Made by a program: the position numbers and the translations under genes. DNA of 64,000 bases from Gossypium raimondii (taxonomy: Eukaryota > Streptophyta > Magnoliopsida > Malvales > Malvaceae), in NCBI RefSeq assembly GCF_025698545.1, contig NC_068566.1, positions 7,671,362-7,735,361 of the forward strand. Reading direction: 5' to 3'. Shown here piece by piece: positions 23,890-34,398 of the stretch. How positions within the stretch are numbered: position 1 is the first letter of the stretch; every line of letters starts with the position of its first letter. The notes under the pieces were generated by a model. The model was not told the origin of the DNA, did not search any database, and worked only from the letters and a program-made list of their open reading frames with translations.

Positions 23890-26541
23890 TGTAATAGCCT
23901 GATTTTCAGTGGTGACGGAATAGTGGTTCTAGACCATAAATTTCTATCGCATCAACTCATAAATATTCTTTTTAGAATATTTATAGAGTCATTAGAGTTG
24001 TATTAAATTTTGGTTAAGAAATTTTAATGTTTAGATAGTTAATTTAGGAAAAATGACTAAACTTAAAAAGGTGCAAATATTAGTAAATCTTGAATTTCCA
24101 TTGATTTCATAGTTTAAATATGAAATGAAAATGGACTTAAATAATAATTAGTCCATTTGGATATTAATGGACCATAATAGGCTTTTAAATTGTGATTTTA
24201 TAAGGTTTTAACTAAGGGTGATTATGTAATTTAGTAAATAAAGTTTAATAAAATAAAACCAAAATCATTATCATCTTTATGGATGTTCCATCGAAGACCT
24301 AAAGCATTTCACCATTTTTGAAGCTTAATATTCGGCTATCATAGGAACCTTGCATGTAAGTCTGTTTTAATTCTATTTCTTGTAATTTTTATGTTTTTGA
24401 GATCATTGCAACTAGGTCTAGCTATCTCGTACCCTCGTTTTTGAATTTGTTAAAAATTTTGGAAGTTTTCATTGATGAATATTGAATTTTTTTGATGAAT
24501 ATCATGTATTTGGAGTTTTGATTGTGTTGTTTGATGATTTTGTAAAATAAATTTTGTTAGATTTTGATTTTAGGGTTAAATTGTAAAGATGAAAAAATTT
24601 TAGGGTTCAATAGTGAATTTAATGTTAATTAGGGATGATTGAAGGCCTAGTATATTTGAGTAGAATTTTGATTTGAGAAAATGGTTAATTTGATGAATTT
24701 CAAAGTTAAGGGACTAAATTGCAAAATTGTAAAAGTTTAGGGTAATTGTATAAATTTTAAAAATAAAAGGATATTAATTGTAAAATGGATTGGAATGTGA
24801 AATGTAAGCAAATAATTGAGAACTTTTATATTTAGATCAAGATCCCATAGATACTTGTGGAAAAAGAAAAATTACGGAATAGTCCCTTAACTTCTACAAC
24901 TACTATAATTCAGTCAAGGAAACTTCGTACGATTTAAAATTTAATATCTAAATGAATTGTTGAATAGTATAATGGTATAATATATATTAAATTGTTGAAA
25001 ATGAATGATTATTTGAGATATGTTATTGAATTTGATGATCGGGTTGGATTGAACGCGGGATAGAGTACAATTGTGATAAGGTGTGTTATGGGGATTGGAG
25101 TGGAGATGGTTATGGAGTGATGTATATATATATTACTCAAGTAAACTGAGGTGCAGCATTTGTTGCGAACTCTAGTGTTATACTCTTTATTTGGTGTGTT
25201 TTGGAGGGGCTAGCTCTTATAAGTATTGGTGTGTTTTGGTTAGACTAGCTCTTATAAGCATTGGTGTTTTTCGGAGGGATTGGCTCGTGTAAGCATCTGG
25301 TGTGTTTTGGTTAGACTGATGATGAACTCATATCCGTAAGTCATTCTTCGAATTGAAAATCTCAGTAAGGTAATTTTGTTTAAAGAATTTGATGGGTTTG
25401 CTATACATTGAGTATTAAATTGAATATATATGTGATTTATCGGTTGAGATTGTAGATGACAGGAAACCTTCGTGGTTGAATGCTTATTTTTGGAATTGTT
25501 GTATTTACTTCGGTAAGATTTATCGTTTTAATACGTTGAACTTACTAAGCTTCATTGAGCTTACTTGTGTTGTTTAATGTTCTTGTAGATACCCGGAAGG
25601 TTGGACGATCGGATCGGTACTCAAGTCACACTATCTAGCTTATTTCGGTAGTTTTTGGAATGTTTGATTCGATTTATATGGCATGTAATAGGCTTTTGTG
25701 TAGTTATTACTAATGTTTTGGAATAAGTAAAATGCTAAGTATGATATTATATGTAAATTTCCATATTATATAATGTATGTGAATGAGGTAGATGTTTCAA
25801 AGCAAATAGAAATGGTATGTGTTAATGATATTTGTATTTAAGGTACCTATGAAAGGTACATTGGTTAAGTGTTGATTTAATGAATTGATAAGTTGTGTTT
25901 GAGGTTTTATTTTGATGTACAATTGTATATACTTGTGGTACCAACGACGGCAGATTGGTTAGGCACTTAATAGGTTAATTTTGGTATGTTTTTGGCTTGA
26001 TTAATGACATTTTTAATAGGTATTTTGGTTGGTATTTGAGTTTCTTAAGGTTTAAGTAAGCTTGAAATGTTAAAATTTTTGTTTAAGGTTCATTTTGGGT
26101 CCACATAGTCTGAGACACGGGTGTGTGACTCAACCGTGTGTGACACACGACCGTGTGTCCCATGTAGGTTTAAAAGCATGCAAGTCTAAATTTTACTCAA
26201 AGAATTAAACAGGTGAGAGCATGGGCCGGAACACGATCATGTGTCCCTATTTCGAAGGTTACATGGCCTAAGACACGAGTGTGTGTCTCAGCCGTGTGAC
26301 CTCTGCAGTCTAAATTTTTCTAATTTTACTTAAACTTTCCATATGTTTCTAATTTAGTCTCGGATTGTTTCTAAAGTATTTTTAGGGCCTCGAGGGTTCG
26401 ATTAAGAGATGTTATGAATGTAATTGAATGTAATTAAACTAAGTTTACATTGATGTATGAATTGAAAGGTTTACTATTTTGTTTGCACGGTAATGCTCCG
26501 TAACCCTATTCCGGTGACGGATACGGGTTAGGGGTGTTACA
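23890..26541 (+). repeat. 3' LTR (2.65 kb) of the chromovirus-type element
   Basis: Runs from TGTAATAGCC to GGGTGTTACA with TG...CA ends. Inside are the GGTTGGACGATCGGATCGG phrase (25600) and the CACACG-rich imperfect palindromes at 26108-26310 that recall cotton gypsy LTRs. A repeated 'ggtgtgttttgg...ctagctctta' unit of about 50 bases occurs at 25190-25320. No coding sequence. Confidence 0.75.
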
Positions 26542-27415
26542 TCACCCACTCCTTTTTATCCATTGCAGACAAGTAGTGTCATTGTGAGCGGTGTGGTCGA
26601 AGGGTGATCCAAGCTAAACTTTTAGTTACTATTAGGAGGTGTTATTTGCTTATTTTTGTTCTTGGGAATAAAAGGCAATTTGGTAGATTTTATGTCAGTT
26701 TTGCTATGATCTTTAATTGATTCCATGCATGTTAATCTTGATGATTTGTGGGCTTAGAATATGATGTTTGGGATTGCTATTTGGGACATTTTGGTGTTTA
26801 TTTTGTGAGGTAATTGATGCATGACGTTTAGAACTATTTTGGTATGATTTATGTGCTGATATATGTTGTGGTTTTAAGGTCTGGAACAGAGGTATCGATA
26901 TTTGGGTTTTTAAAATGATACCTCTGAAATTTTTGAAGTGCAGGAAGTCAATTTTGCTAGTTGGTATCGATATTTTATCACGAGTATTGTTACTTGGGGT
27001 GAAATTATCAATACTTGTTCAGTAGTACCGATATTTTTCGATAGTTAGTCTTTTAAAACGAAAAACAAAATGCTAGTTTGGTATCGATTTTCCAAGCGAT
27101 ATCGATACCACTTGAGAGAATTATCGACACCTTATTTTCAGTATTGATACCTACATAAAAATTTTAAGAAATTTTGCTAAGTGTTCCTAATGTAAGTTTA
27201 GTACTTATTTTATGTTTATTGAACGAATGCTGACACGTTTTATCGATAAAAAGTAAATGTATGATTGGCAATTCATGTGAATACTATGTTAATAAATATA
27301 TATAAAAAAGATGCATGTGTAATAACATGACGATTTGATATGAACATGATGTGAGACAGTGGTGTGGTGTCCTAGTATCCGGGATCGATGACCGAGTCGG
27401 GTATAGGGTGTTACA
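26542..27415 (+). repeat. Second LTR-like fragment ending GGGTGTTACA
   Basis: Non-coding, with several TATCGATA-type phrases (26895, 26965, 27090) common in plant LTRs, ending 'gggtatagggtgttaca' at 27415. The start edge is not clear. It directly abuts copia integrase sequence. Confidence 0.45.
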
Positions 27416-29030
27416 TACATCGTAACAGAATGGGGTGGTAGAACGAATGAATTGAACATTACTGGAGAAAGCTTGATGTATGCTATCCAATGCTAGATTG
27501 GGTAGAGAGTTTTGGGCTGAGGCTATAACGCATACATGCAATCTCATTAATCGCCTACCATCTACCGCAATTAAAGGGAAAAACCATTAGAGAATTGGAC
27601 TAGGAAGCCTGCTACAAATTATGATTTATTACATGTGTTTGGTCCCGCTGCATACTATCATGTTAAGAAATCGAAGTTGGATCCAAGAGCTAAGAAAATA
27701 ATGTTCTTAGGGATCCCTTCTAGCATAAGGGTTTTCACCTCTGTTGTCCAAAAACGAAGAAGATTATCTTTAACAGGGATGTCATCTTTGATGAATCTAC
27801 CATGTTTTCAAAGGTGCAAAAGGAGCAATCAGATGATACTCATAAGTAGGTGAAGTTTGAAAAAGTGATGATTCCAGCAAATGGAGAAGTTAAAGATTCT
27901 GCTATGGTAGAAGTAGACTCTAATAGGGAGGATTTAGTGAAGAGGAGGTTTAGACCCACGAACTTCTATAGCAACTTGAATCAATTGCAACTAATAAACC
28001 AATGAGAATAATTAGAAAGCATGCTCTCTTTGCTGATATGGTGGAATACGTATTACCAATTGTAGCTGATGACATTCCTATTACTTTTGATGAAACAACT
28101 CATAGTTCTGAAGAAGAAAAGTGGAGGATTGCCATGAATTAAGAAATGCAATCCCTTCATAATAATCAGACTTGGAAGCTAGCTAGTCTGCTGAAGGGAA
28201 AGAAGACAATTAGGTGCAAGTGGGTGTTTGCAAAGAAAGAAGGATTTCCTGGCCAAGATAAGGTGCGCTACAAAGCAAGATTGGTGGTGAAAGGTTATGC
28301 CCAAAAGGAGGTAATTAATTACAATGATGTGTTTTCTCCAGTTGTGAAACATTCTTCCATTAGAATTTTAATGGCTTTGGTGGCATTGTTGGATTTGGAA
28401 CTAGTTTAGTTGGATGTAAAAATTACTTTTTTACATGGAGACTTGGAAGAGGAAATCTATATGACTCAGCCAGAAGGATTCAAGGTTGTTGGAAAAGCAG
28501 TTAAGGTTGTGAGGAAGTATATGCATGATCCAGGAAAGGAGAATTACAAGCTGTTAAATGGATTTTGCGGTATATCCATAATACGATGGATATTGGATTA
28601 TTTTGAGTAGGAAGTTAATCAGGGTGTGGTTGGATATTATGATTCAAACCATGCTAGTGATGTGGATAAACAATGGTCAACTACTGGTTATGTGTTTAAT
28701 CTTGCAAAGGCGCCTATTAGTTGGAAGTTTACTTTATAGTCAACAATTACCTTATCTATTATAGAAGCGGAGTATAAGGAAATCACAGAGGCTGTAAAAT
28801 AGGCAATTTAGCTTCAAGGGTTGCTTGGTGAACTGGAATTTAAATAGAAGTGTCTTAAAGTATATTGCGATAATCATCGTGCTATTTAGTTGGCAAAAGA
28901 ATCAAGTTTATCATGCAAGGACGAAGCACATTGATGTCTGGTATCATTTTGTACAAGAGACTCTGGGAATTGATCAATGTTAAAACTTGAAGATTGAATT
29001 TTGAAGGCACTATCAAATGTTTTCTTGCAA
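27416..29030 (+). pseudogene. Copia integrase-RT-RNase H remnant
   Basis: Starts at the QNGVVERMN motif of copia integrase (27428 on). It then passes a broken GAG-binding/linker region and the RT entry (28146-28409: WKLASLLKGKKTIRCKWVFAKKE, YKARLVVKGYAQK). RT continues after one stop with LDVKITFLHGDLEEEIYM and QPEGF. It then jumps directly into sequence from the RT end (WILDYFE), so the middle of RT including the YVDD box is deleted (junction near 28500). RNase H follows with stops: VGYYDSNHASD, STTGYVF, IEAEYKEITEAVK, KVYCDNHRAI. It is a different copy from the one at 12985-13621, which keeps the YVDD. Confidence 0.88.
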
Positions 29031-29800
29031 GGAGATTGATGATGTGGAAATTTGATAAGGTGGTAGAGTGCTTGTACTACTATAAATAGAGGTGGTCTCT
29101 CCACCTTTAAATCATTCCAAAATTTGCCAATTTTTTTATTAGGAAATTTTTCTCTTTTCCTATTTGTAATTTTCACTTGTATCTTTTGTAGTGAAATATA
29201 TTTTGTTAGGATTGACCCGATTAAGAAACAAGTAAAAAAATAGCGGAATAAATTGAGAAATTGAACACACAAATTTAACGTGGAAAAACTCTTCCAAAGA
29301 GGATAAAAAACCAAGAGAAAAGATAATTTTACTATAATGGCAAAAGAACGAAGAGTACAAAAGAAGAGTACCCCGAAAACCCGAAAATAAAGAACCCTCA
29401 AAACGTAAACACAAAATTCTCTAAATGTGTTATGAGTTCTAATCTCTAATGGGTGTATTTTCTAAGGTTGTAAAAGAACCTATTTATAGGCTAAATTAGT
29501 AGGTCAAATAAACTATGCTAATAAATGTTAAATATATTATACTAATAAATACTAAATCTTCTAGAAAGAAAATATATTTTGTTTAATTTGACTTACAAGA
29601 AATCTCTTAGAATTTGGGTCACACAACTCTAACATATTTGGTACTGTCTGAAGATGTAGGTGTAATTTGTCGAACCTCGTTAAAACTCCGATGTTGTTAT
29701 TGTTTTTCTTTCAATATTTTGTAGGGTACATTTGTAGTGATATATTGTGATAGTAAATTACATTGGAGGGAGATTTTGTTTAAAATGTTGAGTTTCCAGC
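29031..29800 (+). repeat. Copia 3' LTR region, split by a solo LTR
   Basis: Just after the pol remnant an 'aaggagattga' purine stretch precedes LTR-like sequence with a TATAAATAGAGG promoter box (29081) and, past the inserted solo LTR, 'gtaatttgtcgaacctcgttaaa' (29662), typical of copia LTR ends. The right edge is uncertain; a second purine run lies near 29766. Confidence 0.55.
29204..29634. mobile_element. Solo copia-type LTR with TATTT target duplication
   Basis: A 431-bp block begins TGTTAGGATT and ends CTCTAACA, giving TGTTAG...CTAACA inverted ends. It is flanked by TATTT at 29199-29203 and 29635-29639. With no internal genes, it is what remains after recombination between two LTRs. The long minus-strand frame covering 28886-29401 crosses its border and is not a gene. 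Confidence 0.85.
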
Positions 29801-30055
29801 GGGATCGTCTGTGACCCCTCCAATCTTTCCTGGGAACTGAACCTAGTGTGGTTTTCGAGTACAATAAATTACTCTCTTTACTCTATTCACACAACATGAC
29901 TAAACCATTAGAGTGTGCCTTAGAGGACAACCTCCAATGCCCTCCTCATGGTTGCCTCTTCTTTGCAGGTGTCCAAAGAGCACTCATCAAGGTTAGAAGG
30001 ACGTGACCTTCACCTCAACCTTTCAATCCTTAAATGTTTGGTAAAGTTTGATAAT
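29801..30055. other. Unassigned segment
   Basis: About 250 bp of mixed composition. The phrase at 29820-29835 resembles the tail block of gypsy B and C ('cctccaatctttcctggga'), so it may be LTR-element tail. Nothing coding is recognised. Confidence 0.4.
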
Positions 30056-31521
30056 TAGGGTGTGTTTGGACACCACAAAGTAATTGGATGACAGTGTAAC
30101 TATGAGGATAGTAACTACATCCTCTTCTAATTATAAGGAATTCTAATTCTCTAAACATGTTTGATTGATAGATTGTAATTACATTGTAATTCCATATATT
30201 ATGTTTGATAGTATAAATTGTAAATACATAAGTACATAACTTTAAATTTTGAAAAAATATTAATTATTATAAAAATATCAATAATACTTGAGAAAAAATT
30301 ATCTAAACAAATAACAAATAACAAAACCCAAAATCAAATAATTGATATAATATGTTAGTTCAATAAAGTTTTTTACAATTCAATTATGAGTCAAATTTAC
30401 AAAAAAAAGAAAAGAAAAGAAAAGAAAAATAAATATCTTATGCAATTTTAGCTAAGCTTAAGGGCCAAAAAGGCCCTTAGTAAAAATAAATAAAAATCAA
30501 CTGAGCCTTTAAAAAAAAGTGCACCCTATTGAGCTCTTAATGAAAAAAAAAAACACCAATCACTAGGCCCTCCTGTTAACAAAAATCGTCAGTTTATTGA
30601 TTTGATCGTTAACATCACTGACATGACTGACGACATCCACTAGTAAATGATACATGGCATGCCACGTGGAAGGATGTTGATGTGGCATGTCACGTCAAGA
30701 AAAATTTAAAATATATATTATTTAAAATAAATTAATAAAAATTACATATGGAATGAATTTGGATAAATGATTGTCTAGATTCATTAGAATATGGACAACC
30801 ATTTATCTAAATTCATTCTAGAGGAATGCAAAATATTAAAAATTAGAAATTATAAAATATTAATAATTATTTTAAAAATATAAATATTCTAAAATTAAGT
30901 ATGAAAAAAATTAAAAAATTATTGACATAAAAATTCAAATATGAAAAAATTAAACACATACAAAATATTTTTAAATATTTCTTGATAATACTGACATAAA
31001 AGTATAATTTAAGTTTTACTATATTTAATAGTGAAATAATTTTATAATTTTATTATTTTTATATATTTTAGAATTATTAATATTTTATAAAATTTAAGGT
31101 TTTATAGTTTTGTACTCTGAAAATGAATAAAACAAATGGTTGTTCAAGTTCATTCTAGATGCATTTGTATTAATTCTTAACTTTTTTATAAATTATGAAT
31201 ACATTTTTTGAATTTTTCATATTTTATATTTTATATTTTATAATTTTTATTTTTATATTTTTGCACTGTCTGAATGAATCTAGGCAATTGTTTGTCTAAA
31301 TTCAAATTAACCTGAACAACCTTGTGCCTAGGTTCATTTAATTAATATATTTTTATTAATTATTTTAAATTATTTTAAATTTATTTTAAAATTTTTGCTG
31401 ATATGGCATAACACATGTCATCTCTAGGTGGTTGTTATTAGTTATGTCAGAGCCGTTAACGGTCAAACCTGTCAACTAATGGTTCCTGCTAATGGAAGGA
31501 TTTAGTTGATTGAGTTTATTA

Positions 31522-31567
<46 letters not shown>

Positions 31568-31812
31568 GGGGTCAATTAATTTTTTTATTAAGGGTCTTTT
31601 TAACTTTTTTAAGTCATTTATCTAATTATTCTAGTATTCCCTATAACATATCATTTTATTTTGAAAAATAAATATATGTCTTAAAATTGAAATACAATTA
31701 TTATTGAATAAAATAATTTTTAAATTTAAATAATGTAATTGGATTGAATATAATTATTTATAATTATCCGCATAATTACTTTATTCTCGCGCTTAAAAAC
31801 ACATAAAAGCAT
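30056..31812. mobile_element. Nested non-autonomous inverted-repeat elements
   Basis: Left end 'gtgtgtttggacaccacaaa' (30060) mirrors the right end read on the minus strand, 'gtgtttttaagcgcgagaataaa' (about 31803 down), followed on both sides by GTAATT-rich sequence. Inside lies a second inverted-repeat block (about 30450-31625): its left 'aaggcccttagtaaaaat' mirrors minus-strand 'agacccttaataaaaaaa' from 31600. No coding capacity. These look like MITEs, one inserted into the other. Edges are approximate and target duplications not secure. Confidence 0.55.
31513..31566. repeat. ATT trinucleotide microsatellite
   Basis: About 15 uninterrupted ATT units inside the inner inverted-repeat element. 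Confidence 0.95.
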
Positions 31813-32160
31813 TAAAAAATAAAAACAAAAGATAAAAATATTTTCCAAAACGCCTTAGATTAAATACAAAATTCAAAAGTATGAAAAAAAGAAAAAGAAA
31901 AAGAAAGATAATAACATCCCTAGATCCAAGCTCTCTCAGCAGACTTTATGGGCTGGTCGATTGCATTCCTTTCAGAATTTGTATTTTTGCGAAATTGGCT
32001 TAAGCGTTAAGATTTTTCAGCTATTAGGCATTTTATTCAAGTGTTACTTTCAGGCCCAAACCCCCCCCCCCCCGCCCACCCTCCCAGCAATTTAATGATG
32101 AATAATTTGTAAATGTTGTCCCAAGTATATCAGAATATTTTTTTCTTTGCTTTATATTTC
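31813..32160 (+). promoter_or_regulatory. 5' flank of the C2-domain gene
   Basis: A-rich start, then CT-rich leader-like sequence from 31925 and a run of 14-15 C at 32059-32075 about 90 bases before the chosen start codon. No confident TATA box was seen. The C run is prone to length change and could mark the leader. Confidence 0.35.
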
Positions 32161-33096
32161 ATGGAATCCACCGGTGGCTTCATAGAACTAAGAGTAATTT
32201 CTTGCAAGTCTCTTAAAGCATTCAACTTCTTCCAGAAGCTCTCAGTCTATGCCTTTGTTTACATTGCGGGTGATGATGACAAGAAAACAGATCGGAAACA
32301 GCTTAAGAGGACACCGACTGACAGAGAAGGCGATGGAAATCCCGAGTGGAACCATACGATACGGTTTGAAGTTAGCGACGACTTGTTTCGGGATTGCGAT
32401 AAAATATTTGTTCACTTTGATCTGCGCCACGAAGGAGCCATGTTTGGGGACAAAACAATCGGGGAAGTTGTGGTTCCTTTACTGGATCTGATCCAAGAGT
32501 CTAATAATGGAGTTGTTAGATTTGTGACTTACCAGGTACGGACTACGGATGGCAAAGCAAATGGAGAGTTGAATTTCTCTTTTAAGGTGGTGAATATTGG
32601 GAAGGATGAGGGTTCAAAGGTGGAAACCCCGGCGAGCCTGATAACTGGCTATCCCCTATTTTATCATCACTCCCCTGCGCCTGAGCCTTCATTGGAAGTT
32701 GAGAGCGAATCGCCGAAAGCCCATTATCCAGTTCTAGATTTAGAAGATATGTTGGTGCAGGGACCTCATCAGCTTCACCCTACATCGTCTGGAAGTCAGC
32801 ATCTGAATCTGATCCAAGAAACTAATTATTTTCTGCCACAAAATGGTTACTATGAGCTACCTCCGCCGCCCCCGCCTCCGCCTCCGCCTCCGCCTCTGCC
32901 ATATCCTCCCCCACCCCCCGCAGCCACGGCATATGGCGGACCTTATTATTACCGCCACCCACCTCCTCCACCAGGGTCCAATATATGGGGTCTCACCCCT
33001 TATGTGGGTGGTCCTGGTTATTGTGCACCTGATGGGACGCAGCTCGGCTCTGCTGACGTACCGTTGGAGACTTGGCCGAGTGGTTGGCAGGAATAG
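32161..33096 (+). CDS. C2-domain, proline-rich protein (SRC2-like)
   Basis: 311-residue intronless product of the SRC2 (cold-regulated C2 protein) type. The C2 domain is about residues 1-140: FIELRVISCKSLKAFNFFQKLSVYAFVYI, then GNPEWNHTIRFEV and FGDKTIGEVVVPL, then NGELNFSFKV. Such domains bind membrane phospholipid, often with calcium. Family members act at the plasma membrane, ER or vacuole in stress and defence signalling. A disordered middle leads to a tail with 12 consecutive prolines (around residue 240) and further Pro/Tyr/Gly-rich blocks, common in this family. An ATG 48 bases upstream (32113) is in frame, but would add 16 hydrophobic residues not usual in the family; the ATG at 32161 gives the normal MES-type start. 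This is the only complete host gene in the window and the frame has no defects. Expression cannot be judged here. Confidence 0.9.
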   Translation: MESTGGFIELRVISCKSLKAFNFFQKLSVYAFVYIAGDDDKKTDRKQLKRTPTDREGDGNPEWNHTIRFEVSDDLFRDCDKIFVHFDLRHEGAMFGDKTIGEVVVPLLDLIQESNNGVVRFVTYQVRTTDGKANGELNFSFKVVNIGKDEGSKVETPASLITGYPLFYHHSPAPEPSLEVESESPKAHYPVLDLEDMLVQGPHQLHPTSSGSQHLNLIQETNYFLPQNGYYELPPPPPPPPPPPPLPYPPPPPAATAYGGPYYYRHPPPPPGSNIWGLTPYVGGPGYCAPDGTQLGSADVPLETWPSGWQE

Positions 33097-33175
33097 AGTG
33101 TGGAAGGAAATTACCATGCATCTTCTGGGAATGGTTGGTGAGGTTAATTTTTAGCAAATGTTTTTGAGTTGCCAT

Positions 33176-33207
<32 letters not shown>

Positions 33208-33740
33208 TGCTGATGAATGATAAAATTGTGTATTTAACTATCAAAAATTGTAAATTTATGTACTTGCTGTTAAGTAACTAGATTTATGAAAAAAAAATTA
33301 ATAAATACATTTTTAAAAATTAAAAAAAATCAATTTATGTTTTGATTATTACTTACAATAATTTTATATAAAAAAGCAAAAATATTTTCATAAAAATATA
33401 ATTTAATTTGTATATTGAATTATTTTAATAATTTTATAATTAAGGCCCCTTTGATTCAGTTTCTACCTAGAGTTGTTCATTAACCGGGTCAAGACTCTAT
33501 TCTAAGAAAAAAAAATCATGTCCGAGTCCATTTTCGGGCCAACTTAATTTGATTCACCCAAAAAATTTATTTAATTTTTAAAAAGATATTTTAAAAAATA
33601 ATTTATATATTTTATAATTAAATTTAAATTAAAAATACTTTTTATTATTTAAATTGAATTAGTATCGGATGGGATATTAAACCCAGTTCTACCTCTACCT
33701 CTGAGGTGAGTTGTGAAACATTTTTGTACTTCAAACCTAG
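33097..33740. other. 3' flank of C2 gene with TTA microsatellite
   Basis: Includes a TTA run at 33179-33207, about 80 bases after the stop and likely in the 3' UTR, then AT-rich sequence without recognised features up to the MULE A target duplication. Confidence 0.6.
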
Positions 33741-33749
33741 AGAAATGAC

Positions 33750-33855
33750 GGGCAAATTACCAATAAAAGCCTTTTTTTTCAAAATTTACCGAAATGGGCC
33801 CATTTTTTGATTATTTACCGGATTGGTCCATTTTCCCCGAAATCGCGTCCACGTC
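33750..33855 (+). repeat. Left terminal inverted repeat of MULE A
   Basis: Mirrors 41193-41298 with few differences, including the shared 'ttgattatttaccggattgg' stretch and a CGAAATCGCGTCCAC edge. Confidence 0.93.
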
Positions 33856-34079
33856 GGTAGCGACTTGTCGACTTGGAAGGAAATCGCATCCTTTAGGGAG
33901 CGACTTCCTTCCATGTCAGCAAGTCGCGCTGACGTGGAAGCGATGTCCTGACGCCACATAGCGCGTTACGGGGGACGCGATTTTCACGTTTTTTTCCAAG
34001 TTTGGTTTTTTTGACTTTTAGGGTTTAGGGTTCAGGCTTTTTAGGGTTTTTAGGTCCCAGAATAAATTATTTCAAGTTA

Positions 34080-34300
34080 ACGTTTCTGAGCAAATAGTAT
34101 AAAATCGCTTCTACCAGGATGCTATTTGAGAAGAAATTGTGAAATCGCGCTCTCGTGGACGCGATTTTGCTACAGTAGGTCATGTAAGAAATTTTTTTTG
34201 ACGTTTCTGAGCAAATAGTATAAAATTGCTTCTACCAGGATGCTATTTGAGAAGAAATTGTGAAATCACGCCCTCGTGGACGCGATTTTGCTACTGATAG
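34080..34300 (+). repeat. 121-bp tandem duplication in the MULE A leader
   Basis: The block starting CGTTTCTGAGCAAATAGTAT at 34081 recurs at 34202 with few changes; both contain AAATCGCTTCTACC and GTGGACGCGATTTTGC. It sits 100 bases upstream of the transposase start, so it may be promoter or transposase-binding sequence. Confidence 0.88.
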
Positions 34301-34398
34301 TAAGTTTAATGAGGCTATAAATTAGGCAGAAAATGTTCTTAGAATGCATAAGTCATAGCGAAACAATTTAGAGAGGCTAAGAAAGTTAGAGTTTCAAA

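Noticed and set aside
28886..29414. 171-aa and 84-aa minus frames with hydrophobic stretches
   Set aside because: They cross the border of a solo LTR insertion and reverse copia sequence; not a membrane protein.
32843..33154. Overlapping frames rich in Arg or Leu within the C2 gene
   Set aside because: Shadows of the CCG/CCT proline codons of the real gene.
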